Origin: Chitinimonas_A lacunae
GTDB taxonomy: Bacteria; Pseudomonadota; Gammaproteobacteria; Burkholderiales; Chitinimonadaceae
Assembly (NCBI RefSeq): GCF_042650885.1
Contig: NZ_JBHSBU010000001.1
Span: forward strand, 2,232,001-2,296,000
Direction of reading: 5' to 3'
Length of the DNA stretch: 64,000 bases
A program made the translations under genes and the position numbers. Positions 37,241 through 45,418 of the stretch are shown here, in pieces (the stretch's first letter is position 1; the number at the start of each line of letters is the position of its first letter). The notes beneath the pieces are model-generated. The model did not search any database. It was not told where the DNA came from and saw only the letters and a program-made list of their open reading frames with translations.

Positions 37241-37738
37241 TCAGCCGCCGTTGCCGGCTTGCGGTTGGAACTTGACCCAGACATCGCCGGTGGCGATATC
37301 GAAGATGATATTGCGATGCCCTTGGCCGGCCAGATGCTCGCGGCTCAGACGAAAGCCATGCTGGGCGAGCCAGGTCTTGCCGAATTCGATATTGCGCTCG
37401 CCAACGCTGGGCTGGCGGCCATCGAGGCTGCTCAGCATATTGCCACCGCCGAACATCTTGACCTGATACTCAGCCGGCAGCGTGCCGGCCGTTTGAATAT
37501 AGTCGAGCATCAGGGACAATGCCTCTTCGGCATAGCGGCCATCGCGGCCGTTGTCCTCGCGTGGCTGGCTAAGCGGCCGGCCGGGCAGCAGGTAGTGGCA
37601 CATTCCGCCCAGCCGCCGTTTCGGATGCCATAGCGTGATCGCCACACAGGAGCCGAGCAAGGTGCGGATGCGGGTCTCGCTGTCGCCGAAATACACCTCG
37701 CCCGGCTGCAGAAAGATATCGATGCAAAAGCCGCTCAT
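37241..37738 (-). CDS. cheD: Chemoreceptor glutamine deamidase CheD
   Basis: This 165-residue protein has the catalytic Cys in TLLGSCVAITLWH and His in GGMCHYLLPG, plus FGGGNML and IGERN-like VGERNIEF. CheD deamidates Gln residues of MCPs and in some bacteria interacts with CheC/CheX. The ATG at 37738 overlaps the cheR stop (ATGA). Confidence 0.95.
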   Translation of the reverse strand: MSGFCIDIFLQPGEVYFGDSETRIRTLLGSCVAITLWHPKRRLGGMCHYLLPGRPLSQPREDNGRDGRYAEEALSLMLDYIQTAGTLPAEYQVKMFGGGNMLSSLDGRQPSVGERNIEFGKTWLAQHGFRLSREHLAGQGHRNIIFDIATGDVWVKFQPQAGNGG

Positions 37739-38556
37739 GCGCCTCCCTTGCGATAGACCGTCGGCAGCACCTGACCCAGGCCCGGCGGCACATCGATCAG
37801 CGATTCGGCATGGCCGACCACCAGCCAGCCACCCGGACGCAGCCGCGAGGCCACGCTGCCGACCACCCGCCGCTTGGTGTCGGCGTCGAAATAGATAATC
37901 ACATTGCGCAGAAAGATCAGATCGAAGCGGCCGATCTCGGGCAAGGGCTCGATCAGATTGAGCCGGGCAAACTGGGTATGGCGGCGCAATGCTCGCTCGA
38001 CCAGCAAGGTGCCGGCGTATTCGCCCGTCCCGCGCAGACAGTAGCGACGCAAATAGTCGAGCGGCAACTCGCGCGCCCGGTCGAGCGGATACAGCGCCCG
38101 CCGCGCCATCTGCAACATGCGCAGACTGACATCGGAGCCGAACACCTCCCAGGCCGCCTCCTCGCCCAATACATCGGCCATCACCATGGCGATGCTGTAG
38201 GCTTCCTCGCCACTCGAGCAAGCAGCGCTCCAGACCCTGAGCGTCTTGCTGTCGAGCGAGGGCAGCAGACGCTGCTTCAATAGCTCGAAATGCTTGGGTT
38301 CACGGAAAAAATGGGTTTCATTGGTCGTCACCAGGTCGATCGCCACCTGGCGCTCGGCCGCGTCACCCCCATCGTCGATCAGGCGGAAATAGTCACCGAA
38401 GCTGGCCACTCCCAGCTCGCGCAGCCGCCGCGACAGCCGGCCCGACACCATGGCCCGCTTGAGCGGGGTCAGGTGGATTCCCACCAACCGTTCGATCAGA
38501 CCGCTGTAGGCCTCGAACTCGCGGTCGTTCATCGGCTCGAAGGGCCACTGCGTCAT
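37735..38556 (-). CDS. cheR: Chemotaxis methyltransferase CheR
   Basis: This 273-residue protein has an N-terminal helical domain (RAMVSGRLSRRLRELG), then TNETHFFREPKHFELL and WSAACSSGEEAYSIAMVMAD, the SAM-binding site. It methylates Glu residues of MCPs using SAM. RNVIIYFDADTKRRVV and VGHAESL are also typical. No beta-subdomain pentapeptide clue can be tested without a structure. It overlaps cheW by ATGA. Confidence 0.95.
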   Translation of the reverse strand: MTQWPFEPMNDREFEAYSGLIERLVGIHLTPLKRAMVSGRLSRRLRELGVASFGDYFRLIDDGGDAAERQVAIDLVTTNETHFFREPKHFELLKQRLLPSLDSKTLRVWSAACSSGEEAYSIAMVMADVLGEEAAWEVFGSDVSLRMLQMARRALYPLDRARELPLDYLRRYCLRGTGEYAGTLLVERALRRHTQFARLNLIEPLPEIGRFDLIFLRNVIIYFDADTKRRVVGSVASRLRPGGWLVVGHAESLIDVPPGLGQVLPTVYRKGGA

Positions 38557-39095
38557 CCGCCCTCCAGCCGGCTTGCCACGCCGCCATCGACCAGTTCGGC
38601 CATCTCATTCATCGACAACACATGCTCCAGGGCCAGCACCACCACAAAACGGTTGCCGAGCTTGCCCATGCCACGGATGAATTCCGAGCGCAGTCCGGCA
38701 CCGAAGGCCGGGGTCGGCTCGATATCGCCCGGGGCAAGTTCGAGCACCTCGTTGACCGCATCGACGATCACCCCCAGGTCATGCCAGCCACCGCCGTATT
38801 CCACTTCGACGATGACGATGCAACTGCGCTTGCTGATGGTGGTGGCGGCGCGGCCAAAGCGCACCGAGAGATCGATCACCGGTACCACACTGCCGCGCAG
38901 ATTGATCACCCCGCGCAGAAACGGCGGCATCAGCGGCACTTCGGTCAGACCACCGTATTCGATGATTTCCTTGATATGGCGAATCTCCAGCGCGTAGGTC
39001 TCACCCCCCAGATGGAAGGTCAGATACTGCGGCAGCTCCACCGTCTCGACGACGGGAGCGGTCTGACGACGCAATGGTCCGATGGCTTGGCTCAT
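38553..39095 (-). CDS. cheW: Chemotaxis coupling protein CheW
   Basis: This 180-residue protein has the CheW fold: YLTFHLGGETYALEIRHIKE, VPLMPPFLRGVINLRGSVVP, IDLSVRFG and NRFVVVLALEHVLS. It links receptors to CheA. The ATG at 39095 has AGGAG upstream; the frame continues to 39143 but that part overlaps the mcp stop. Confidence 0.95.
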   Translation of the reverse strand: MSQAIGPLRRQTAPVVETVELPQYLTFHLGGETYALEIRHIKEIIEYGGLTEVPLMPPFLRGVINLRGSVVPVIDLSVRFGRAATTISKRSCIVIVEVEYGGGWHDLGVIVDAVNEVLELAPGDIEPTPAFGAGLRSEFIRGMGKLGNRFVVVLALEHVLSMNEMAELVDGGVASRLEGG

Positions 39096-39139
39096 TGGCG
39101 ACTCCTGGTGAACGCGCCGCGCCGAGGGGGCGGGCGCCG

Positions 39140-40852
39140 TCAAAAGCGGACGAACTGGCTCTCGTCCACATCACGGCCGGCCAGATGGTTGGGCAGGGCC
39201 ATCGGCAAGGAGCCGGGCGCCTTGGGCGGCGGCGCTGCCGCCGGGTCGGGATGGGCCACGGGCGGCGCCGGCGGCCGCGCCACCGTTCTGGCCAGCACGG
39301 CCGACGGGGCCATCCCCTTGAACCGTTGCAGCAGCTCAGCCAGACGGCATGCCTGACCATGCAGTTCCTCTGCGGTGGCGAGCAATTGCTGCGCAGCGCC
39401 GGCATTGCCCTGGATCGACAGGCCAAACAGGCCGAGCGCCTTGTTGATCTGGGCAATGCCCTCGGCCTGGCCACGGGTCGAGGTATCGATATCGCGCACC
39501 AGTTCGGCGGTGCGCTGGATCGCCGGCACCACCTCGGCCAGCAGCGTGCCGGCACGCTGGGCCAGCCGGTCCGAACCCTCGGCCAGCTCGCCGATCTCGC
39601 GTGCTGCCGCCTGACTGCGTTCGGCGAGCTTGCGTACTTCGGACGCCACCACCGCAAAGCCCTTGCCGTGCGAACCGGCGCGGGCGGCTTCGATGGCGGC
39701 ATTGAGCGCCAGCAGATTGGTCTGGTAGGCAATATCGTCGATGATGCCGATCTTGCGGGCGATCATCCGCATCGCACCGACCGTCTCGGCCACCACCTGG
39801 CCGCCCTCGGTGGCGGCCGCTGCCGTGGTCGCCGCCAGTTCATTGGTTTGCGCGGCATTACTGGCACTATGCGCCACCATATCGACCAGATGGCTGATCG
39901 CGGCATTGGTCTGCTCGATCCCCGACGCCTGCTGATTGGCGCCGCTCGACAGCGACTGGGCCGAGGCTTCGAGCTGGCTGGCACCGCGGCTGCCCGCCTC
40001 GGCCACGTCGCGGATTTCCGCCAGCGTGCGCCGCAGCCGCTCGGCACTGTCAACCAATTGCGCCAGAATCGCGTCATGGGGTGCCAGAAGCGGCAAAGGT
40101 TCGGGCTCGGTGCCGCTGGCCAATGCCTGGGCTGCCTGCTCGACCCTTTCGAGCGAGCCGCCCAGCCGGCGGCGCAGACGGTAGGGACCCAGCCAGGCCA
40201 GCAGCAGCACCAGCAGAACGGCAGTCCCGGCCAGACCGATTCCCCACCATTGGTCATTCACGATCTCGGCCACTTGGTTGCGATTGGGCGACATCAAAGG
40301 TGACGGGGCTGGCTGGCCAGTATCGGCGACGGGCGGTGGCGCAGGCGGTTCGAGCACCGCGATGGCTGCTTCGTGCCAGCGATAGCCATCGCCATCGAGC
40401 ACCCCCCAGGCCGGCTCGGCGGCCCCCGACGCCGTCAGTTGCTCGACCCGGCCGACCACGCCGAGATAACGGCGCCAGTGCGCTTCAAAGGTATCGATGC
40501 GGACGCGGTCATTGCCGGCGCTATGGGTGCGCACCGTCAGCATGAAACGGTCGATCGCTGCTTCGATCTCGCGCAACTCGGTCTGCATCAAGCGACGCCT
40601 GACCGGGTCGGGCAGCCGCGGCAGCCGCTGCAACACCACCAGATGGCGCACGGCCTCGCTGCGCGCCTGGCTCCAGCCGGCCTGACGGATATCGGCCTCA
40701 TGGCTGCCCACCGCCAGCGCCGCCTGCTCAAGCCCGTGCCAGCCCATCCAGGCCAATCCGCCCAACACAGCGAGCAGCAAGGCCAGCGCAAACAGCCACA
40801 GCCGGATAAACGACAGCTTGGGCATCCATTGGCCGAGACCTTGGGTTTTCAT
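39140..40852 (-). CDS. Methyl-accepting chemotaxis protein
   Basis: This 570-residue receptor has a first membrane helix (LWLFALALLLAVLGGLAWMG, residues ~18-36), a periplasmic domain of about 165 residues, a second helix (LAGTAVLLVLLLAWLGPYRL, ~207-226), a short linker and a cytoplasmic coiled coil. The hairpin tip reads DDIAYQTNLLALNAAIEAAR and GFAVVASEVRKLAERS, the highly conserved CheA/CheW contact. The periplasmic part is helical with no family that I recognise. The C-terminus (DESQFVRF) lacks an NWETF-type CheR tether. The ATG at 40852 overlaps the cheA stop (ATGA). Confidence 0.93.
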   Translation of the reverse strand: MKTQGLGQWMPKLSFIRLWLFALALLLAVLGGLAWMGWHGLEQAALAVGSHEADIRQAGWSQARSEAVRHLVVLQRLPRLPDPVRRRLMQTELREIEAAIDRFMLTVRTHSAGNDRVRIDTFEAHWRRYLGVVGRVEQLTASGAAEPAWGVLDGDGYRWHEAAIAVLEPPAPPPVADTGQPAPSPLMSPNRNQVAEIVNDQWWGIGLAGTAVLLVLLLAWLGPYRLRRRLGGSLERVEQAAQALASGTEPEPLPLLAPHDAILAQLVDSAERLRRTLAEIRDVAEAGSRGASQLEASAQSLSSGANQQASGIEQTNAAISHLVDMVAHSASNAAQTNELAATTAAAATEGGQVVAETVGAMRMIARKIGIIDDIAYQTNLLALNAAIEAARAGSHGKGFAVVASEVRKLAERSQAAAREIGELAEGSDRLAQRAGTLLAEVVPAIQRTAELVRDIDTSTRGQAEGIAQINKALGLFGLSIQGNAGAAQQLLATAEELHGQACRLAELLQRFKGMAPSAVLARTVARPPAPPVAHPDPAAAPPPKAPGSLPMALPNHLAGRDVDESQFVRF

Positions 40853-43089
40853 CGACTGCCCTCTCTCACTCGCGCCGTGACGCTGGCCATTACCCGCTGT
40901 CGTTCGGCCTGGGCGGCACGGCTGATCAGCTCCGGCACATCGAGTACCAGCGCCACCTCGCCGCTGCCGAGAATGGTCGAGCCGCCCAGCCCCCGCATGC
41001 CGCGGAACAGCAGGCCAAGCGGCTTGATCACGGCCTGCAGCTCGCCGACCAGATGATCGACCACCAGGCCGGCCCGCTCGCTGCCGTACTGCACGACCAC
41101 CAGATTCTCGCGGCTGGGCGGCGGCGCCTCGATCTCGAATACCTCGCGCAGCCGCAGATAAGGCAGCACCTCGCCGCGCAGATTGATATAGCGCCGCTCG
41201 TGATCGGCCTCGCGGCCCAGGTCGAGGCATTCGATCACCAGATCGAGCGGAATCACAAAGGTCGAGTGACCGACCTCGACCTGGAAGCCATCGATGATCG
41301 CCAGGGTCAGCGGCAGCCGCAGCCGCACCACGGTGCCGACACCCAGGGTTGAATCGAGCTCGATATGACCCTTGAGCGCTTCGATATTGCGCTTGACCAC
41401 ATCCATGCCGACGCCACGGCCCGACAGATCGGTAATGGTCTCGGCCGTCGAGAAGCCCGGCTCGAACACCAGTTGCAGAATCTCCTGATCGCTCAGGAGC
41501 GCATCGGCCGCGATCAGGCCGCGCTCGATCGCCCGCTGCTGGATGCGCTGCCGGTCCATGCCGCCGCCGTCATCCCCAACCTCGATCACCACGCTGCCCG
41601 ACTCGTGGTAGGCATTGAGCCAGACCAGTCCATATTCGGTCTTGCCAGCGGCACGGCGCTTCTCGACCGATTCGATGCCATGGTCGAGCGCATTGCGCAC
41701 CAGATGAGTCAGCGGGTCGCCCAGTTTATCCACCATCGATTTGTCGAGTTCGGTCTCGGCGCCGGCGATCTCGAGTTCAATCGACTTGGCGAGCGCTTTG
41801 GCGGTATCGCGCACCACCCGGGGAAAACGGCTGAATATCTCGCCGATCGGCACCATGCGCAGCGACAGCGCCTCGTCGCGGATTCGTTCGACCAGACCCG
41901 ACAGGGTCGTCACCGCCTCCACCAGCGGACTGTGGCCGCTGCGCTGGGCAGCCAGCTGGGTGGCAGCCCCGGCGATCACCAATTCACCCACCAGGGTGAT
42001 CAGCTCATCGAGCCGGGTCGCATCGACCCGGACCACCTTGTGTTCACGGCCGCGCTGTTCGTCGGTCCGTTTCTGCCGCTCCAGCGCGGCCATCACCGCC
42101 TGGGCCGGCACCAGATTCTCCTCGACCAGCAAGGCGCCCAGCGGCTTGGCATCGCCGTCGCGTGCCCGCTCACGTTGCAGATCGAGCACTTCAGCCAGCT
42201 CCTGCCGGCTGAGCGCCCCGCCCTGCACCAGAATCTCGCCCAGCCGGGCCGCCCCTTCGGGCAGCTCGTTGATCAGGCGGATATATTCATTGATCAGCGA
42301 ATGCGGCGGCAGGATGCGGATACGGCTGTCTTCGCGCACGAAATCGAACACGCTCTCGATCGCCTGACGCTCGGCCTGCGAGTCGAATTCAAGCTCGAAG
42401 CCGAGATAGCAGGCTTCGGGGTCCATCTCCTCGGCAGGCGGCAGCGCATCGTAGAGGGTGGTCAGATAGACGATACGGCCCAGGGTGCTCAGATAGCGCA
42501 GGAAGGACAGCGGGTCCATGCCATTGCGCAGCACATCGCGGCCAAAGCGCAGCGACAGATGCCAATGTTCGGACGACACCATATGGCCGCCCGGCTCGGC
42601 CACTTCGACCACCGGCCGCTCGGGCGATGGGGGGCTGAGGCTGGGCGGGACGGGCGTCGGCTCCACCAGCAGCGGTGGCGGCGCCGGGGCTGGTTTGGGC
42701 GGAGGCTGGCCGCGCCGATAGGCATGCAGCCGGGCTTCGAGCTCGGGATCGGGCGCCCGCGGGGTTTTGAGCCGGACCGAGTCGAGCAGGACCGCGATAT
42801 GGTCGCGGCAGGCCAGCATCAGCTGGATCAGATCCTCGTCAAAGTTCAGTTCCCTGTCGCGAACCCGGCCCAGCACACTCTCGACCAGATGGGTAAAGGC
42901 CACCACATTGCCGAAGTCGAACAGACCGGCCGAGCCCTTGATGGTATGGGCGGCGCGGAACATGGCATTGACGTGCTCGGTCCGCTCGTCCTCGCCGGCC
43001 TGCTCCAGCGCCAGCAGCGACGCCTCCATCGCTGCCAGCATCTCTTCCGATTCGCTGTAGAAGACCCGTTCGGCCTCTTCGAAATTCAT
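40849..43089 (-). CDS. cheA: Chemotaxis histidine kinase CheA with tandem MshEN-like motifs
   Basis: This 746-residue kinase has an Hpt domain (phospho-His48 in AAHTIKGSAGL), a Pro-rich linker (~125-165), an alpha/beta segment (~175-262), an inserted helical region (~280-340), a dimer helix pair (RLDELITLVGELVIAG), the ATPase domain (HLVRNALDHGIES, VGDDGGGMDRQ, SGRGVGMDVVK) and a C-terminal CheW-like domain (VIPLDLVIECL to the end). The insert holds two 24-residue motifs, R282-Q305 and P316-Q339, which fit the pattern RLGxxLVxxGxLxxxxLxxxLxxQ of the MshEN c-di-GMP-binding domain. It overlaps the STAS gene by ATGA. Confidence 0.95.
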   Translation of the reverse strand: MNFEEAERVFYSESEEMLAAMEASLLALEQAGEDERTEHVNAMFRAAHTIKGSAGLFDFGNVVAFTHLVESVLGRVRDRELNFDEDLIQLMLACRDHIAVLLDSVRLKTPRAPDPELEARLHAYRRGQPPPKPAPAPPPLLVEPTPVPPSLSPPSPERPVVEVAEPGGHMVSSEHWHLSLRFGRDVLRNGMDPLSFLRYLSTLGRIVYLTTLYDALPPAEEMDPEACYLGFELEFDSQAERQAIESVFDFVREDSRIRILPPHSLINEYIRLINELPEGAARLGEILVQGGALSRQELAEVLDLQRERARDGDAKPLGALLVEENLVPAQAVMAALERQKRTDEQRGREHKVVRVDATRLDELITLVGELVIAGAATQLAAQRSGHSPLVEAVTTLSGLVERIRDEALSLRMVPIGEIFSRFPRVVRDTAKALAKSIELEIAGAETELDKSMVDKLGDPLTHLVRNALDHGIESVEKRRAAGKTEYGLVWLNAYHESGSVVIEVGDDGGGMDRQRIQQRAIERGLIAADALLSDQEILQLVFEPGFSTAETITDLSGRGVGMDVVKRNIEALKGHIELDSTLGVGTVVRLRLPLTLAIIDGFQVEVGHSTFVIPLDLVIECLDLGREADHERRYINLRGEVLPYLRLREVFEIEAPPPSRENLVVVQYGSERAGLVVDHLVGELQAVIKPLGLLFRGMRGLGGSTILGSGEVALVLDVPELISRAAQAERQRVMASVTARVREGSR

Positions 43090-43412
43090 GGCCGCTCCCC
43101 ATCGCTGAGCACCAGGGGATCGCCGAAGACACCGGCCATATTGTAGAGATCGATCACCTGCAAGACGGCACGGCTATGGCCGTGAAAGCCGATCGCCTTG
43201 CCATGGCGCGCCGCCTCGCGCTTGAGCAGCAGCAGCAGCTGCACTCCGGCGGTATCGAATTCACTCACCCCGGCCAGATCGACCTCCATCTCGCGCGCCA
43301 GGCCCAGCTCCTGCAATAGATGCGCCTTGCTCTCATTGGCCTCGTAGATGGTCAGCGGGCCATCGATGCGCAATTGGCAGCGTTCGCCCTGGAAGTAGGA
43401 GGAAATCGGCAT
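43086..43412 (-). CDS. STAS-domain protein of the che operon
   Basis: This 108-residue protein has the STAS core LRIDGPLTIYEANESKAHLL, MEVDLAGVSEFDTAGVQLLL and a loop HGHSRAVLQVIDLYNMAG. The usual phospho-Ser position in the SEFDTAG segment is occupied by Thr/Asp-rich residues (FDTAGV), as in many MlaB-like or RsbS-like proteins. Its position between cheY and cheA, overlapping cheA by ATGA, is known from many beta/gamma che clusters. Its partner may be CheA or another kinase; this is not provable here. Confidence 0.88.
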   Translation of the reverse strand: MPISSYFQGERCQLRIDGPLTIYEANESKAHLLQELGLAREMEVDLAGVSEFDTAGVQLLLLLKREAARHGKAIGFHGHSRAVLQVIDLYNMAGVFGDPLVLSDGERP

Positions 43413-43417
43413 GGCGT

Positions 43418-43789
43418 TCAGTCGGGTAACACCAGCTTGGCCACTGCCTTGAGCATCTGCTCAGGCTGGAACGGCTTGACCACCCAGGCGCGGGCGCCGG
43501 CCATCTGACCTTCGCGCTTGCGGTCCTCCTGCGCCTCGGTGGTCAGCATCACGATCGGGGTGAAACGATAATCCGGATGCTGCCGTACCGCCCGGACGAA
43601 GGAGATGCCGTCCATATTGGGCATATTGACGTCGGAAATGATCAGATGGATACGGCGGCCGTCGAGCTTGGCCAGGCCGTCCAGCCCGTCGCAGGCTTCG
43701 ATCACCTCGTAACCGGCCTGGGTCAGGGCGATATGGACGACCTGGCGCAGACTGGCGGAGTCGTCGACGATCAGGATGGTCTTGGACAT
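43418..43789 (-). CDS. cheY: Chemotaxis response regulator CheY
   Basis: This 123-residue single receiver domain has ILIVDDSASLRQ, phospho-Asp in LIISDVNMPNMDG, Thr in VMLTTEAQ and Lys in WVVKPFQPEQM. It is the first gene of the operon, five bases before the STAS gene. I chose the ATG at 43789, giving standard CheY length; the frame extends upstream to 43990 with low-complexity residues only. It would signal to the flagellar switch or, in this cluster, to another output. Confidence 0.94.
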   Translation of the reverse strand: MSKTILIVDDSASLRQVVHIALTQAGYEVIEACDGLDGLAKLDGRRIHLIISDVNMPNMDGISFVRAVRQHPDYRFTPIVMLTTEAQEDRKREGQMAGARAWVVKPFQPEQMLKAVAKLVLPD

Positions 43790-44166
43790 AGTCCCGCTAT
43801 TCAGCATCGTGGGCAGTTGCCCGGTTCCGTTCCCGCTCGGGTGGCGGGCCTGACGTTCCCATCCGACGCGACCCCATGTCGACGCCAGCGCCCGGCAGCC
43901 TCGCCGGACTTCCACGGGTAGGGCAGTCACGGTTGCCAGCCGGCACCGCCGCCCGAGCCGCCCAGCCGGCCGACCGGCGCGGCGGTCCATCCCATTCTAG
44001 TTGCTGGAAATCCGGGCTGCGGGGAAAAGGCGGCAGGCGCCGGGTCCGCTGCCGTTTGGCATGGGCACCCAGTAATTTCCGCATTTATTTTTTATTTAGT
44101 TTTTTTAACAGCAACAACGCTTGCTATTATTTTGCCGAATTTTTTATTTCAGCCAAAAAACAGCAC
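43790..44166. other. Intergenic region upstream of the che operon
   Basis: No gene is supported. The half near cheY is GC-rich, and the half near 44100 is very AT-rich because of repeat copy I7. The operon promoter should lie here; I found no clear sigma-28 motif. Confidence 0.5.
44083..44149 (+). repeat. AT-rich intergenic repeat, copy I7
   Basis: TTTATTTAG, T-run, AACAGCAACAAC, core GCTTGCT (44119-44125), TTTTGCCGAA and TTTTTTATT. It aligns best with copy I9. It is upstream of the minus-strand che operon, reading opposite to it. Confidence 0.45.
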
Positions 44167-44658
44167 TCAGCGATCGCGTGGCGGAGGGGGAGTCGGCGTG
44201 GGGCTGGCCTGCGGGGCCGCCCGGCTGGCCTCAAGCAGCGCGCGACGGGCACGCAGCCGCTCGATGGCTTCGAGTTGTTCGGCATGGAGCCGCTGGCGTT
44301 GCTGGCGCAATTCGGCTTGTTCGAGCGGCGACAGATTGCCCTGCTGCAAGGCGCTGTCGATCTCTCTCAGCCGGCGCAGCCGCTCGAGCCGTTCGGCGCG
44401 ACGCTCCTGGCGCTGCCGGCGGATTTCGGCGGCTTCTTCGGGCGTGATGTCGCCATTGCGCAAGGCTTCGCGCAACCGCAGTTCACGATGTTTGAACGAG
44501 GGATGACCTGGGCCTTCGACAGGCTCGGGCGGACGGGGCGGCGGCCCGCCCGCAGGATGGACGGACCCGGCCAGGGCAGCGGGCGCCAGCACTGCCAGCA
44601 GGCAGAACCAGCGGCACAGGCGCCCGGGCACGGCTTCAGGCTTTCTCGAAACGGCCAT
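44167..44658 (-). CDS. Small exported coiled-coil protein, Spy-like in layout
   Basis: This 163-residue protein has a hydrophobic signal sequence (WFCLLAVLAPAALA), then a Pro-rich spacer and a highly charged Arg/Glu helical region (RLREALRNGDITPEEAAEI, EIDSALQQGNLSPLEQAEL) with two similar GxLTPEE-type turns, ending in Pro-rich TPTPPPP. The turns resemble those of the upstream neighbour, so the two are probably paralogues. The ATG at 44658 lies inside the end of that gene (23-base overlap), which suggests coupling. The function is unknown; periplasmic chaperone or metal-binding roles are guesses. Confidence 0.6.
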   Translation of the reverse strand: MAVSRKPEAVPGRLCRWFCLLAVLAPAALAGSVHPAGGPPPRPPEPVEGPGHPSFKHRELRLREALRNGDITPEEAAEIRRQRQERRAERLERLRRLREIDSALQQGNLSPLEQAELRQQRQRLHAEQLEAIERLRARRALLEASRAAPQASPTPTPPPPRDR

Positions 44659-45226
44659 GGTGTGGCTTGATCGGCTCGCCGCGTTCGCTATTGGCAATCA
44701 GCGCCTTGGCGTGTTCGCGCAGCGCTTCGCGGGCGCGCTTGAGTTCGGCCTTTTCCTGCTCGTCCAGTTGGCCGTCAGCGCGGAAAGTGCTCAGCTTGGC
44801 ACGGATCGCCTCGCGTTCGCGCTTTAAGGTGTCGAGTTCGCTGCGGGTCAGCAGTCCTTCGGCCATGGCTTTGCGCAGGGCCATCCGGTCTTCATGATGG
44901 GGCGGCATGATCGGCGCACCACGGTCGGCATTGGCGATCAGCGCTTTGGCATGCTCGTGCAGCGCCCGGCGCTCGCGCTTCAGGATGGCTTTTTCCTCAT
45001 CGTCGAGCTGGCCGTCGCTGCGAAACGACTGCATCTTGCTCTTGAGGGCGTCACGCTCATGTTTCAAGGTGGCCAGTTCAGCCTCGGTCAGCAGTCCTTC
45101 GCGCATCGCCTGATGGATGGCGGCACGCTCGCCATGATGCGGATGGCGTTCGGCCTCGGACTGGGCCAGCGCGGCCGGGGTCAGCAGGGTGGCAAACAGG
45201 GCGGCCAGGGTCAGCGGTTTTTTCAT
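44636..45226 (-). CDS. Periplasmic protein with two ~75-residue EF-hand-like repeats
   Basis: This 196-residue protein has a signal peptide (LAALFATLLTPAALA). Two tandem units follow (residues ~35-108 and ~110-183): each has AMxEGLLTxxELxTLKxER, then FRxDGQLDxxEKAxLKRxR and ALxxHAKALIANxxRGxPI. The DGQLDxxE turn keeps the Asp, Gly and final Glu of an EF-hand loop but lacks the first two ligands, so calcium binding is uncertain. GGAG precedes the ATG at 45226. It is divergent from the OmpR-type regulator, which may control it. An Arg/Lys-Glu rich helical makeup also recalls Spy/CpxP stress chaperones. Confidence 0.65.
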   Translation of the reverse strand: MKKPLTLAALFATLLTPAALAQSEAERHPHHGERAAIHQAMREGLLTEAELATLKHERDALKSKMQSFRSDGQLDDEEKAILKRERRALHEHAKALIANADRGAPIMPPHHEDRMALRKAMAEGLLTRSELDTLKREREAIRAKLSTFRADGQLDEQEKAELKRAREALREHAKALIANSERGEPIKPHHGRFEKA

Positions 45227-45318
45227 CGGTGTCACTCCGTCAGTGGGGAACAGGTGTTGAACTGTCCGCCACTTTAGTCCGCAGACGTTTCCCAACCATG
45301 CGGCGCAGGCGGCCAATT

Positions 45319-45362
45319 GTAAACGGCGGTAGCGCCAGTGCACGCCGGTAAACCTTATTTAC
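45319..45362. promoter_or_regulatory. Candidate response-regulator operator
   Basis: GTAAAC at 45319-45324 and the inverted pair GTAAA/CCTTA/TTTAC at 45348-45362 lie in the 192-base divergent region between the repeat protein and the OmpR-type regulator. OmpR-family proteins often bind such half sites (for example CpxR, GTAAA). No experimental support exists in this sequence. Confidence 0.4.
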
Positions 45363-45418
45363 ATTTGCCCGGCCATTTGCCGCGCCGGCCGGGCACGCCA
45401 GGCACTACACTGCCTGCC

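Noticed and set aside
43577..44670. Plus-strand frames over the cheY/Spy-like region
   Set aside because: They are antisense shadows. The plus strand shows no start with a ribosome site or known motif.
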